Origin: Chrysogorgia sp. JL179-B06
Taxonomy: Eukaryota; Cnidaria; Anthozoa; Scleralcyonacea; Chrysogorgiidae
Reading direction: 5' to 3'
Assembly (NCBI GenBank): GCA_035772405.1
Contig: JAYKKM010000224.1
Span: 1,813,501-1,877,500 of the forward strand
Length of the DNA: 64,000 bases
Below, in pieces: positions 12,300 through 24,300 of this stretch. A program made the position numbers and the translations under genes. A model generated the notes under the pieces. That model had not been told where the DNA came from, searched no databases, and worked only from the letters and a program-made list of their open reading frames with translations. Each line of letters opens with the position of its first letter. Position 1 is the first letter of the stretch.

Positions 12300-13640
12300 G
12301 TCTATTCATGGCGCTTAAATAGTAACTGAAAATCTGTTGTACCCCCTACCCCAGTTGAAGTACACTGTTTCCCAAACCGTAGCGAGAATGATTCATTTTC
12401 TTTCATGGAGTGGCTAGTGTCCAGTTGTAAACTCAATGTCCAGTGCATAGTTCGGTATGTATAGTAATGTGCCATATTTTGTGCAGCATTATTTGTTCAT
12501 TACCGTCGTTAAAAATAGTTCTATATAACATCAAATTCATGTTTAGTGTTCCCCATTTGATCATTGAAAAATAATTTAAATAAATTAAAGAATTTTTAAT
12601 TGATTTAGAATTTTCTTGAATTGTATACTATGCTTCGGTAGAACTTCTTTAATTTGTAGTTTCGTACCTTAAACAAACAGTTTAAACCACAAACAGTTTA
12701 AAAATTCAGAATACGTGCATGTGCTACGATGGATAGTAAGTATATTGATAAAATGTCTATTTTACGTTAAATTTGAATGTTTTCTCTCATCATTTATTGG
12801 TGGACTACTTTCACTCGTAAAAATATCTGTACTTTATAAGACAATATATTATGTGAGGAGAATGGACGTTTAAAAAATATGCAGCTAGAGAATCGTGTGG
12901 GCAAAATATGCATGATGGAATACAACATTACTCCCTCAATGTTATTTTTATATCAGTTCATGGCCTATTAAAACTATTGGTTAACAAAAGCCTTATATAC
13001 GTGATCACGTTCCTAATTTATCCCAGTGCATGTAAGCTTGGCCAAAATTAACTTGTATTTTTCGCTCATTTTCCTTTGTACGTTAACAATACTGTTTATA
13101 AGTACCTGCGGATTACGAAAAATAAATGGGACGTTTGATACACTAATTTTCATTTGGATACACAGCGATTTTGTATTTATTTGCGACTTATTAACAAGAT
13201 AATCTGTCCAGAAAATCTCGCGCTGGGCAAATATAAAAGGATACTGGATCTAGTGCTTAATGTGCAGGTCTACACGTCGTGAGAAAATGTTTGATATGTT
13301 TAGAAACCCCATGTAAATTATAAACTCCCACGTCTAATATTTTCCGAACTCAAGCCGCCTTTGTCTTAACTGGGAGATGACGGAAAGTGTTCTCATTTAT
13401 CCTGGCTCCTAGCAACTTGTGCGTGGGAAATATAGTATATATATAACACAATATAAGTATATACAAGTATCATAGCAATGTTTTTTTGAAACTTAGAATC
13501 TCTGATTTACATATTTTCATAAATAATAAGAGTTAAATTAGATAATAACATGACTCTGAAGAAACACATCCGTAACATTGCAAAAAGTTCATTTTTAAAC
13601 TGCAAAATATGTTTAAATTAGAAAGTGCATTACTGGGGAT
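12300..13640. other. No gene seen
   Basis: No reading frame or repeat I can name. This stretch could hold a small 5' exon of the ApeC gene downstream, but I found no signal-peptide exon with a phase-1 donor. Confidence 0.4.
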
Positions 13641-14265
13641 GCAGCCAAGATTATGGTACATAGTTTGATTAAATGAAGGCTTGAGTATTGCAATGTAATC
13701 TTATATGGCCTTCCAGACTGTGATCTAAACAGTCTAATATATAGTCTATATACAGTGTCCAGAAGCTGGCTGTTAGATTAATTACAGGAACCAGAAAATA
13801 TGAACATATTTCACCAGTTTTAAAAATTCTCCATTGGCTACCGATTAAGAAGAGGATTGGATACAAGATTATCTTGCTTAATTCAAGTGTCTACATGGAA
13901 TAGCCCCTGTTTACCTATCTGAACTGTTGGAGAAGCGTACCTGCAGTAAAAGCACTAGAGCTGATAATAAAAACCTTCTAGTTGTGCTTCCAAGGATTAA
14001 AAAAATTTCTTTTGGTGGACGAAGTTTCAGACGATTCTCGCCAACATTGGTGGAACAATTTACCGGACTGATTAGAAACTAATTTTAAAACTTTAAAAAA
14101 ACAATTAAATACTCACCTTTTTGAACTTTCTTATAGTTAATTTTTATACTTTTATCCTGTGTAACTTAACTAGTTTTCAGTTGTTTATATTTAAGAATTT
14201 GTAAAGCGCTTTAGAGTATTACAGATTTAGCGCTATATAAATAATTTATTATTATTATCATTATT
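13640..14265 (+). pseudogene. CR1/L2-type LINE 3' end
   Basis: Frameshifted pieces read RLITGTRKYEHISPVLK, ILHWLPIKKRIGYKI and WNNLPD. They are followed by the diagnostic L2-like tail GTAAAGCGCTTTAGAGTATT, GCGCTATATAAAT and (TTA)n. Decayed and 5'-truncated. Confidence 0.8.
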
Positions 14266-14279
14266 TATTTAAGAAATAA

Positions 14280-15590
14280 AAAGCGTGAATAACATATCCT
14301 ATAGTTCATGTCATTAGGTAGTGACTATAAAATAACTTAAACTTAGCAAACCTAGTTTTGACAGGAATCCTCAAAGCAGTTTGAGAAGATCTTGTATTAA
14401 CATTGGACGCCTCCAGCAGTAGGCAAAGATATTTCTAATATCACCAGACAATGACATATTCCGTCAAAGAGTTAAAGGTTAAAATAATTTTCCTCGTTTT
14501 AATAATGTAATATGAGCTGGATTCCATTTAATCCAATGAATTGCTCACGCAAAAAACATCAACATTTCATCAATTATATGTTGGTGAATAGTGATTTGAT
14601 GTCAAATTACTATAGTAATGAGTGTATTATTAGATTATTGGGATTAAGATTAAGAGAAAATAGATCCTAAATAAATAAATGAAACGGTATCGTTAATTGA
14701 CGGCACATTTAACCATAATTTCTTGCACGCAGTAAGCATTGAATCTCGTAGAAATAACAGAAGATAGAGTTTTAAAAATAATAAGCTTGGTAAAAAAAGA
14801 AGCTTTTACGTATTTAATTCATGTTTACAAGGTAAATAATGCATGGTATAGCATGCGCTGTTATTACAGGTGATTTAAGGTCGCAAAGTTTTATGGTAAA
14901 ATGTACAGCCGCCATTTTTTCGGTACCGTCAATTACGTAAGAGTCTATAGATATTAGAGAGAGATTAGCTAAATTATAAAATGATAAAATGAGGAATGTT
15001 AGTCCGGCGCTAAACGACGCATAATAAACGAATATAATTTAGACGGATTTAATTGCTTCAATTATATTCGACGCAACTTACGGTAGGCATGGTCCCACTT
15101 CCGACATCTATACCTATCCTAATCACAAATACTACTAAATTATTATCCCATTAATTTTTTAAGTATTTTTAATTTGTGTATATGACGGTGTGCGTCTTTA
15201 TAGAAGTTCTTAATATTTTTAAAGAGGTAGTCGTGAAATGCGATGTATGATTGCATTGGTAGTGAGCTTTCCTCTCCTTTAAAGTGGTAGATTAAGACTA
15301 ATACAAGTGAGATGAGTTATGTTGTCAGGTCTAAAAGTGAGATTCCAAGGATCGTTTCCAAACGATTTCATCTGACGGCCGTTGTCGTAACGTCAACGCA
15401 ATAGGTCAGGTCCCAAGGATTTAAATGGTTTGGACCTATTTAATGTTGTGAACTCATTTTCTCGACTTAGTAGTCTTAGAAACTTTGGTGAGCCAATTTT
15501 CATTGGTGGGATGATTTTTAAGATTCTGACTTTTCCGTCAGTTAATGGCTTTAAATCAAATCCCATGATTATACCACTTTATGTTGTTAT
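14280..15590. other. No gene seen
   Basis: No supported gene. A short inverted pair around AACGAATATAATTTAGACG occurs near 15025-15070. Confidence 0.4.
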
Positions 15591-15599
15591 TAGTCTTTA

Positions 15600-15765
15600 A
15601 GCCATTTCATGAACGTGAACTTAACGCAAAGTGGAGACGTAGAGAGTACGACCGTACCATCTACTTTAAGAACGACGACACACTCAGCACAAACATCGCC
15701 AGTAGTACTTTTAAGAATGATAAGAGTATGTGGCAGTACCTCATAACAACCCAAAACTAGCTATA
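15600..15765 (+). pseudogene. Relic of a Polinton structural gene
   Basis: One frame encodes TIYFKNDDTLSTNIASSTFK then NDKSMWQYL. This matches residues 59-87 of the 490-residue protein encoded at 55211-56683 in the full Polinton. The stretch just upstream, in another frame (NLTQSGDVEST), matches residues 48-59, so a frameshift separates them. Everything else of that element is gone from this site. Confidence 0.7.
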
Positions 15766-15819
15766 GTTGAGCCCAATTAGTCCTTAGATGATGGTGTTAT
15801 CGACTATACACCATAAACA

Positions 15820-15840
15820 ATATACATATATATATATAAT

Positions 15841-15888
<48 letters not shown>

Positions 15889-15939
15889 CATGAAAGTATA
15901 CAATGTGCCCTACCGGCTATCACCATAATGGCTTTATGG

Positions 15940-15984
<45 letters not shown>

Positions 15985-15986
15985 TA

Positions 15987-16073
<87 letters not shown>

Positions 16074-16085
16074 ATATATATATAG
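15820..16085. repeat. (CT)n and (AT)n microsatellites
   Basis: A CT run (about 15841-15863) is followed by long interrupted AT runs to 16085, with another at 16198-16226. Reading frames across it are low-complexity artefacts. Confidence 0.95.
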
Positions 16086-16107
16086 TCAAATACGTATATG
16101 GAAAAAG

Positions 16108-16173
16108 TGGTCTCCGAATCAACGTTTCGGCGCTCTGACCTTTGAGCTAATGAGACACGGTCAGAACAGTCAG
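16108..16173 (-). repeat. tRNA-like SINE head (copy 2)
   Basis: Nearly the same sequence as 1663-1731 (TCTCCGAATCAACG, GCGCTCTGACC, ATGAGACACGGTCAGAACAG). It is flanked by AT microsatellites. Confidence 0.55.
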
Positions 16174-16192
16174 TGATTTCTCCATATACGTA

Positions 16193-16225
<33 letters not shown>

Positions 16226-16289
16226 CAAAAACAAACTGCGTGTAATGTTAAATCGTTTTTTCGTTTTATTCTTTCTGAAATGCGTTTAG

Positions 16290-16535
16290 GTCATGTCTGG
16301 CCGTCTGGTAGTTATGGCCTGCCCAAGCCTACTTCCGGATGCCCAAAGAGTGACGACGTTAACGTTGTATGGAGAGAGGGATGGAGAGAACAGGACATGG
16401 AGGATAATAAACCAAGAAATCAGTTTTCTCCAAATTTTCACATGGAGGCGAATTTGACAACATATTTTAACATCAGAAGAACCTTTTGTATAAAAGAAGC
16501 AAACCAAACACAAAATAACATCGAGTGGCCTAAAG
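16290..16535 (+). CDS. Receptor exon a: ApeC domain, first half
   Basis: Acceptor TGCGTTTAG, donor AAAG|GTATAT. It encodes HVWPSGSYGLPKPTSGCP, then W-x-x-G-W-x-x-QDMED and FCIKE. This is the standard opening of an ApeC domain: WP-GSY-LP-P-SGCP, a W/QD-ED motif and FC-K. The frame continues from an unseen upstream exon in phase 1. The run-on past the donor hits a stop soon after, which supports the splice site. Confidence 0.8.
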
Positions 16536-19500
16536 GTATATATACTTTCTAATACTCACTTTTTATTGTAACTTGAATTGTTGGTTAGATATTTTATAGG
16601 GCTCAATAAAATGCATGACATAGTACGTAATCCGGTTAAAAGCTGTTCTTTAGTTAAAGTGCCCCTGCGACGAAATATCAGATTACGTTTCCTGGCATTT
16701 TTTGTTACAGAACATCATTTTAGGTTAACAAATGTTCGCATTTGCCAAAAAAATTGAACAACAAACATTCTAACACAAGACATTTAACCTCCAAAGTCGC
16801 CTAAATGTTGTCCGCCATTGCTCAAAACTTGTTCCAGACGAGCCCGCGATTCCACAGCAGAGTATGTGATTATGACGTCAAAGACTCAACACGTCACAAA
16901 GCTTTATGGAAATTATACGAATTATACGACAAGTTACAATAGAAAGTTTTCCCCAAGTACCTGTAGCTTTATATTCATATATAACTAGCCACGTGTTGAG
17001 TCTTTGACGTCACTTCCTCTAATCGCAACCTAAGCGTCCGGAACATGTTCGAGTAATGGCGGCCGTATAATATCGTATAAAAACAGTCTGAAAAGGCGAC
17101 TTCCCATGCTCGCAAATGCTTGAAATTTGGCAAGTTAAGTGAGAACACCATGCTCTTTATAAATATGTAAAAATTTGGGATACCAAAAATTTGATCACAG
17201 GGGCACTTTAAAGATGGATAACAGTCGACCCTACTCATGCACGGCTGCGGAATATGTTTAGATTTCCTGTTGATGTGCATTGTTATATATCAATTGCATT
17301 CCAAGCATTATTTTGGCGAGCGTCACAAACGCCGCATGGACTGTTATTCACATTTAAGTTTTCTTCCTTTCTTTTAACTCATGTAATAGGTTGGCACACT
17401 AAAAGGTACAAATGGTTCTTAAAATTAAGTTTGTCTAATATGAAAGGACTCCTAAAATGATAGAGTAACAACTTTTACAACTTTTCGGTATTTTATTTCG
17501 TTTTTGAAATATCAGTTTGTTTGATATGCAAATTTGCGATGGTCTGGTGCAGGGTAGAGAAATTTCACTCATTAAAATATTTGTTCATCTTCAAGTTTGT
17601 TCTACAAATTTACTTGAAAATGTGCGTATAATAACTCCTCATGATAATGAACGTTATAAACTTAGCAATCAGTATTATACAAACTTAATTTTTGTTGCCA
17701 ATGTCCTTTAAAAGAAATATAGTCGGTTGACTGTGTTAGAAGCTGACTGAATTTAATATAATTGACATCTATACATAATTTCAACTTATTTTAAAGCGCT
17801 GAATCTTTAAAGTTTTAAACCTTTACAGTTGTCGTGGTAATCAACAGGGCGGAGACTGCCATAATTACCCATAGTATCGCAAATCCCCATTACTTTAAGG
17901 TATTCAAATTTGTCAGCATGCAATAAAATGTCGACGTGCAAGAATATTACGTTTTAATTTTCATCGTCTAAAATTAAAAACTCTAAACATATCAATCTAT
18001 ATACTCGCGTTGTTACAGTATTTTTCAGCCAACAACGTTAGTACGCTACTCCGCGGTATACAGCGGTGGGTCCTTGAAAATAAATTAGTGAGGTCAGGGT
18101 GAGCTTGACCAAGGTATGCACGACTATACATATATTTTTTGTCTCACGCGATGTGCAGCATGGAAAGGTTGTTTTTCAATATGAGTGTTAATTTAATATT
18201 AATTTAATATACAATCACGTGACTTATATACGCATTTTCATTGGTTCTTGCCCAGATACATGGATGGAGTCAAACACGTCAGCAGCTGTGTTTTTCTTTT
18301 TTCATGCCCCAATAGCTTTGAACACCTTAAGTTTGGAGTTGTTTTTGATTGTTTTTGATTGAATAAAACAACTAGATTCCATTTTTTATTGTCTGTTCAG
18401 TTATAGATACACAGAAGACTCCGTCTCGTTGACCACTTTTTTGTTCTTTCCACGTTCTTACGTCATCTGTGCACCTATAACTGAACAGACAACGGCAAAA
18501 TGGAATTTATTTGTTAAATATACACTGCTGTAGTGAAAGTGGGAGAGCTTGGAGTAGACAGACGATACATGAACGATCGTCAAGCTGATATTCCAATTCT
18601 GAGCCGGCAATCAGAAGGTTACAGGTTCGATTCCTGTCTGGTATACAGAATAATGTTTTGAGGATATTATTATTTTATAATCTCAAAGATATAATGGTAT
18701 TTAGTAATCGTGCAAAGTTTCACATCAAAATTCATTGAAAGAAAGGTTATACTTTAGGTGTGAAGTTTGTGTTTTGGAGCGCCGCCATTAAAGTGGTCAA
18801 GTGCGAGAAGAATGAGTCGAGGAGAACCTATGATGTCATAGCCTCAACAACAACAATGACCCTTTGTGAACAATAACAATGACCCTTTTGTAGTTGTTGA
18901 GTCTATGACGTCATAAGCTCTCCTCGACTCATTCTTCTCGCACTCGTCCACTTTAATGGCGGCGCTCCAAAATACAAACTTCACACGTAAAGTATAACCT
19001 TTCTTTCAATGAATTTTGAAGTGAAACTCTGCACGATTACTAATTACCATTATATCTTTGAGATTATGTAAAAAAATAGCAGAACTTTTTTCATCAGAGA
19101 ACCACTTTAAGTTTGATAACAATTAGTGCCTGTTCATAGTCATATTCTGGGTAGATTATTCTTAGGGCTCGTTTTTGTATCTTTTCGATGTCCTGGCTTT
19201 GCCTTTTCGTTAAACTACCATTCCAAACTTGGGCTCCATATTCATGTGTAGATCTTATAACCGCAGTATAAAAGGATTTTAAGTCATATTGTGGAGCATA
19301 GTACCTTTTAAGAACATGCAAAAAGTAAAGTCTTTTCGCTGCCTTTTTAACAATATATTATAATTCTGTATTTGTGTTCCATTTCAAGTCATCATCAACC
19401 CATAATCCAAGTAGTTTATAAGAGCTCACTGTAGTAAAAATGTGATCGTTGATCTTTATTGGGCGAAAGTCAATTAGAATTTCTTTACACTTTTTAAAAT

Positions 19501-20270
19501 TGAGCTCCATTCATTGGTTCTTCGTAAATCGTATAATTATGTCAATGTTGCTTTGCGAATTACCAATTTGTCTCCCCGAAATATGGTTGTTTATATAAAT
19601 CGCCGCAAAAAGAGTTGCATCATCCATAAACAAGGCAGTACCTTTATCTATGACGATCTGTTCATATCAGCTTGACGATCGTCCTTGTGCCGTCAATGAA
19701 TATGTGTACTGTTACACACATAAAAATTGAGAGTTTGTTAATCAATTTGAGAATTAGTATTTGATTAAGTTCTTGCAGCGTTTCTCTTCTGTATTTCATA
19801 TATCTTCAACTTTTCATTTAAAGGATCGTTCTGCATTTATAAAAATGGTGACTGCCCAATAAATATGACAAGTGGTTCAATAGAATGGGACGACGAGGAT
19901 ATATATAATCAAAATGACCAATTTGGTTCCCTTCCTAGTGGAAACTATAACGACGATACAACAATATATTATTGTTGTCAGACTCAGGATCATTGGTATA
20001 AATCAATTGTGCTTCCAACCAATAGACCATTTTACCTGCTACCATATAACATTTCTCGCTGTCAACGTGTCAAGTGGGCATTGAGTTCACTAGAATACAT
20101 AATATATGATACTGAAGACGTTAAAAATCGAGACCGTTTTAATGGGTCTCATCCATTCAGCGATAAATTAAAAGGTCTGCCAAAAATATACTACTGCTAC
20201 TATTATGGTAAGTTCAGTCTGTCCGTCCGTCCGGCCGGCCGTCCGTCCGTCCGTCCGTCCGTCCGTCCGT

Positions 20271-20316
<46 letters not shown>

Positions 20317-21324
20317 CTGTATGTCTGTCTGTCTGTTTGTCCGTGAAATAAGAAAGCAACTCGGATGGTCAACTCTTCAAGAAAGACGAAGCATTTATCA
20401 ACCTTAATGAATAAAATTCAACACAATGAAGCTCCTAATTATCTAAATCAGCTTTTTCACCATGTTAATAATTCTAGTAGTTACGATTTAAGACGCAGCA
20501 ATACCAACCTTATTCTACCAAAACCTAAAACAGATTACTTAAAGAAAAGTTTCTCTTTCACTGGATCTAAAGTATGGAATACTCTTCCTTTGAATACTAA
20601 ACGAGCAACTTCCTTATGTTCATTCAAACGGGAGCTAGCTATCCAACCTCAGTTCTAAAATTTATTCTAAAATTTATTTTAATTATTATCTATGTATATT
20701 CTATTATTAATTATCTATGTATATTATTATGTATATTCATGTAAATATTATTCGACTCTTACGAAAAGCAATTTGTAATTGATACAAGAGAGTTTGATTT
20801 TTTTTATTTCAATATGTTGCAAAATGCTGTATTAATCTGATAAATTTTTGGCAACACTTATTTCATATCCACACAGTCTGGTTAGTCCATGCTGCCTTGA
20901 TTTACTGAAAATGATATAAATCTGATGATAGGTTGTCGCCACCGAATTAATGGCAACACTGGCTCGCTGACATCAACAGCTGGTACTTACGAGAAATATC
21001 CTGACTATCAGTTCTGTTCCTGGCTAATTACGGTAGACGAAAGGCTGGTAGTTTCCCTGAAATTCCAATATATTCAAGTACCAAACTGCGAGGGAAATTA
21101 CATCGATTTCTACGATGGATCAAATATGACATCTCCATTTCTTGTTAGACTTTGTGGCTTAAACGCAACTAAATATAGCACCATAATTTCAACTGGTAAT
21201 AAACTCTTTTTGGTATTCAAATCTGGAAACAATTCAGCACGAACAGAAGAATTAGGATTTAATGCCCAGTACAATGCCCGATTAAATCCAAAAAGTAAGT
21301 AACATATTGATCATTTCCTCCTAC

Positions 21325-21357
<33 letters not shown>

Positions 21358-24300
21358 GTTGATGTTGTTGTTGTTGTTATTATTATTATTGCCGGTGAGA
21401 CGCTCTAACCATTGAGCCACCGAGACTCAGATGGAGAGCGAAGGTGATGTACTGATTGATGTACTGATGTAATTGATTGATGTAATGATGTACTGATTCG
21501 ATTGATATATGTACTGCCTATGCGGCAGTCACTATATATCGGTAAGGTTTGGATGTGTTAATATACACACGGCTGTAGTGAATGTGGCAGAGCTTGGAGT
21601 AGACAGACGATACATGGACGATCGTCAAGCTCATATCCTCATATGTATCGTCTGTCTACTCCAAGCTCTCCCAGATTCAGTACAGCAGCATGTATAATAA
21701 CACATCCAAACCTTACCGATATATAGTGACTGCCGCATAAGCAGTACAAATATCAATCGAACCAGTACATCATTGTAACCTTCGCACTCCATCTGAGTGT
21801 CGGTGGCTCAATGGTTTAGTTAGAGCGTCTCACCGGCAATCAGAAGGTTACAGGTTCGATTCCTCTTCGGGACTCAGAATCATTTTCTGAGGATACGAGC
21901 TTGACGATCGTCCATGTATCGTCTGTATAATCCAAGCTCTCCCACATTCACTACAGCAGTGTGTATATTAACACGTTATTATTATTATTATGTTATAGCA
22001 TGTAGCTAGCTTAAAAAGCTGGCCAATAACACATTTCTACCAATAATTGTTGGGACGTTAACCGAGTCTTACTCTGACTGTACTACTCCACTTAACACTT
22101 TCCTTATAATTGTCTCTACTTCCAAAAGTACTATCTGTTGCATCGTCCTCGCTATTTTTCTCACTTTTCCTTCTCCCTTGATCACTTTTACCACCACTTT
22201 GCTTTCAAATATACAGAAATAGTTAGACAACAAAGTGAACACTTTAGCACTGTTCGCAAAAGAGTGTGGAGTTTATGTGAAGCACCAAAATTATTGTGTG
22301 AGAAAAATGATATCTATTGCCATCAGAACAACTTATTATACCTTTTGCTGCAGAAATAAGGAATGGACGAATCCAGACTTACTGAACTTTTAATTTTCTT
22401 TAAGTGACTTAGTTGTGATTCAAGTAGCCGATTGTAAATTACCTCTATGAGTGAGATTCACAATTGTTTGTTTAGAAAAAATTCATTTGATAAAGTTATT
22501 ATTATTATTAATCCATTATTATTATTAAAATTATAGGCTGTCAGTACAACTTGAAGATCGACAAGCACTCGTCCAGATTAGTAAAAAGTATTTTCAAAAG
22601 CATTCCTGACTTTAACCGCTGCTCATGGTTAATTACAGCGAATCGAAGTTTTGTGGTTTCACTAGAATTTATGTCCTTTAATATTCCAAGGTGTGAAGAC
22701 AGCTATATAATTATCTATGATGGTTTTAACGACACGTCTAGACCGCTAGCCAAATATTGTGGTTCATATGCTACCATAAACAAAACACTGATATCCACCG
22801 ATAATAATCTATATGTGGTGTACCAATCTACTGAAAATATCACAAGATACCTTGGTAAAGATTTAGGATTTCATGCCGAATATAAAGCTATCCAAACAGC
22901 TAGTACGTAAACATTCCATTTTTTTCATTTCTATAATATATTTCGAAATAGAACCTATAAAGGTTTTTGTATTTCTATTGTTGTTATTGTTTTTATTGTC
23001 GTTAAAAATAACTACTTTTTATATCGGAATATAGCTAGTCGGAATATAGTAGTTTAGCGATATGAAAATACTCGTAACACATTTTAAAAGTTGAATAAAC
23101 CAAGTAAAAACACCGCCATTTTGAATATGACCGTGACGTCATGTGCTGGCGAGCGTCATATTTCGTACTGTTGGGCTAGCTATCGTGGATCCATGTATTG
23201 CCCAGTTTTTGTTCCATTAGCGATTACGAAAATAATTCTGAGAAGAATATATAGCAAAGTGAAAAGGTGGTGAACTGCCAAGAATTTAGTGACGAAATAC
23301 TGACGTTTCGAGCGGAGCCCTTCATCAGAGTAAGACCTTACTTAAAGTGCCACTACGATCAAATTTTTACCTATCGATATTTTTACGTATTTATAAAGCA
23401 GAGCTGCTAAATATTACTTGGTCGAAACCGTTTTGCGATTCGATGATGGCAAGTATTATTTTTCTTACTCCGAATCTGGAGTTATGTCCGCCATTAATCG
23501 TTCATGTTCTTGACCAGCGTAACGAAGTGACGTCAAATTCTCAACGCGAAGACTCCACGTGGCCAATTCTTCAAGTAAATCAAGGTCGTTTTTTCAAATT
23601 CTTCGTCTGAAAGGCTGGACATTTCATCTACTTCTCGAAAAAAACAAGAAAACAAATAACCTCGACTGAAATTCAGGCGTAGCATTGAGAATCTGACGTC
23701 ACAAACAATATTACCTTTTGAAATTGCGGGCTCACTTGGAACACGTTTTTAGTAATGGTGGCTAAATAATAGTGATTTCAGAGCTCAAAATACTTACTTC
23801 AAAATACCATTTTTTAGTTTTTTTTACATCGATGATCACATTCGACCCTGAAATACTATTCTATGCTAAAGAAAATCTAAAAGACGGGGGTGAATTTTCA
23901 TCGTAGTGGCACTTTAAGGTCTTACTCTGATGAAGGGCTCCGCTCGAAACATCATTATGACGTCACTAAATTCTTGGCAGTTTACCACCTTTTCACTTTC
24001 CTATATAGTCAAAACACTGTCTACGCAGCACTCTACTTTTTTACTACTCTGAGAAGAAGCTTGATTTCTTTGCATTTCTACCAACACTGACCACTTTATC
24101 CAGCATATGATTGACGTCACATATGACTAATTCACATATAATATACTTTACGAGCATTTTACAACCTCAAACTATTATATTGCGGCTATTTAAGTCGCAT
24201 ACTTTGATATAAAAGGCACACATTTTTTGTTGCCAATTCATGTCCTTTGATTAAGTTTGCTAATTAATTAATCGTTGTCGTCGTTATCGTTGTCAGGTAT

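Larger units (their letters stand above)
23249..24008. repeat. Large inverted repeat around a TTAA MITE
   Basis: The arms 23249-23341 and 23918-24008 are about 90 bp inverted copies (AAAAGGTGGTGAACTGCC vs GGCAGTTTACCACCTTTT; CGAGCGGAGCCCTTCATC vs GATGAAGGGCTCCGCTCG). Each arm carries a hammerhead-like core. The 23342-23917 MITE sits exactly at the junction. Confidence 0.8.

Noticed and set aside
21800..21880. Functional tRNA gene
   Set aside because: A- and B-box-like strings are present, but the acceptor stem does not close and the unit recurs as an interspersed repeat.
23091..23610. Short frames between the CUB and TM exons as extra exons
   Set aside because: They overlap the inverted repeat and MITE and lack paired splice sites of the right phase.
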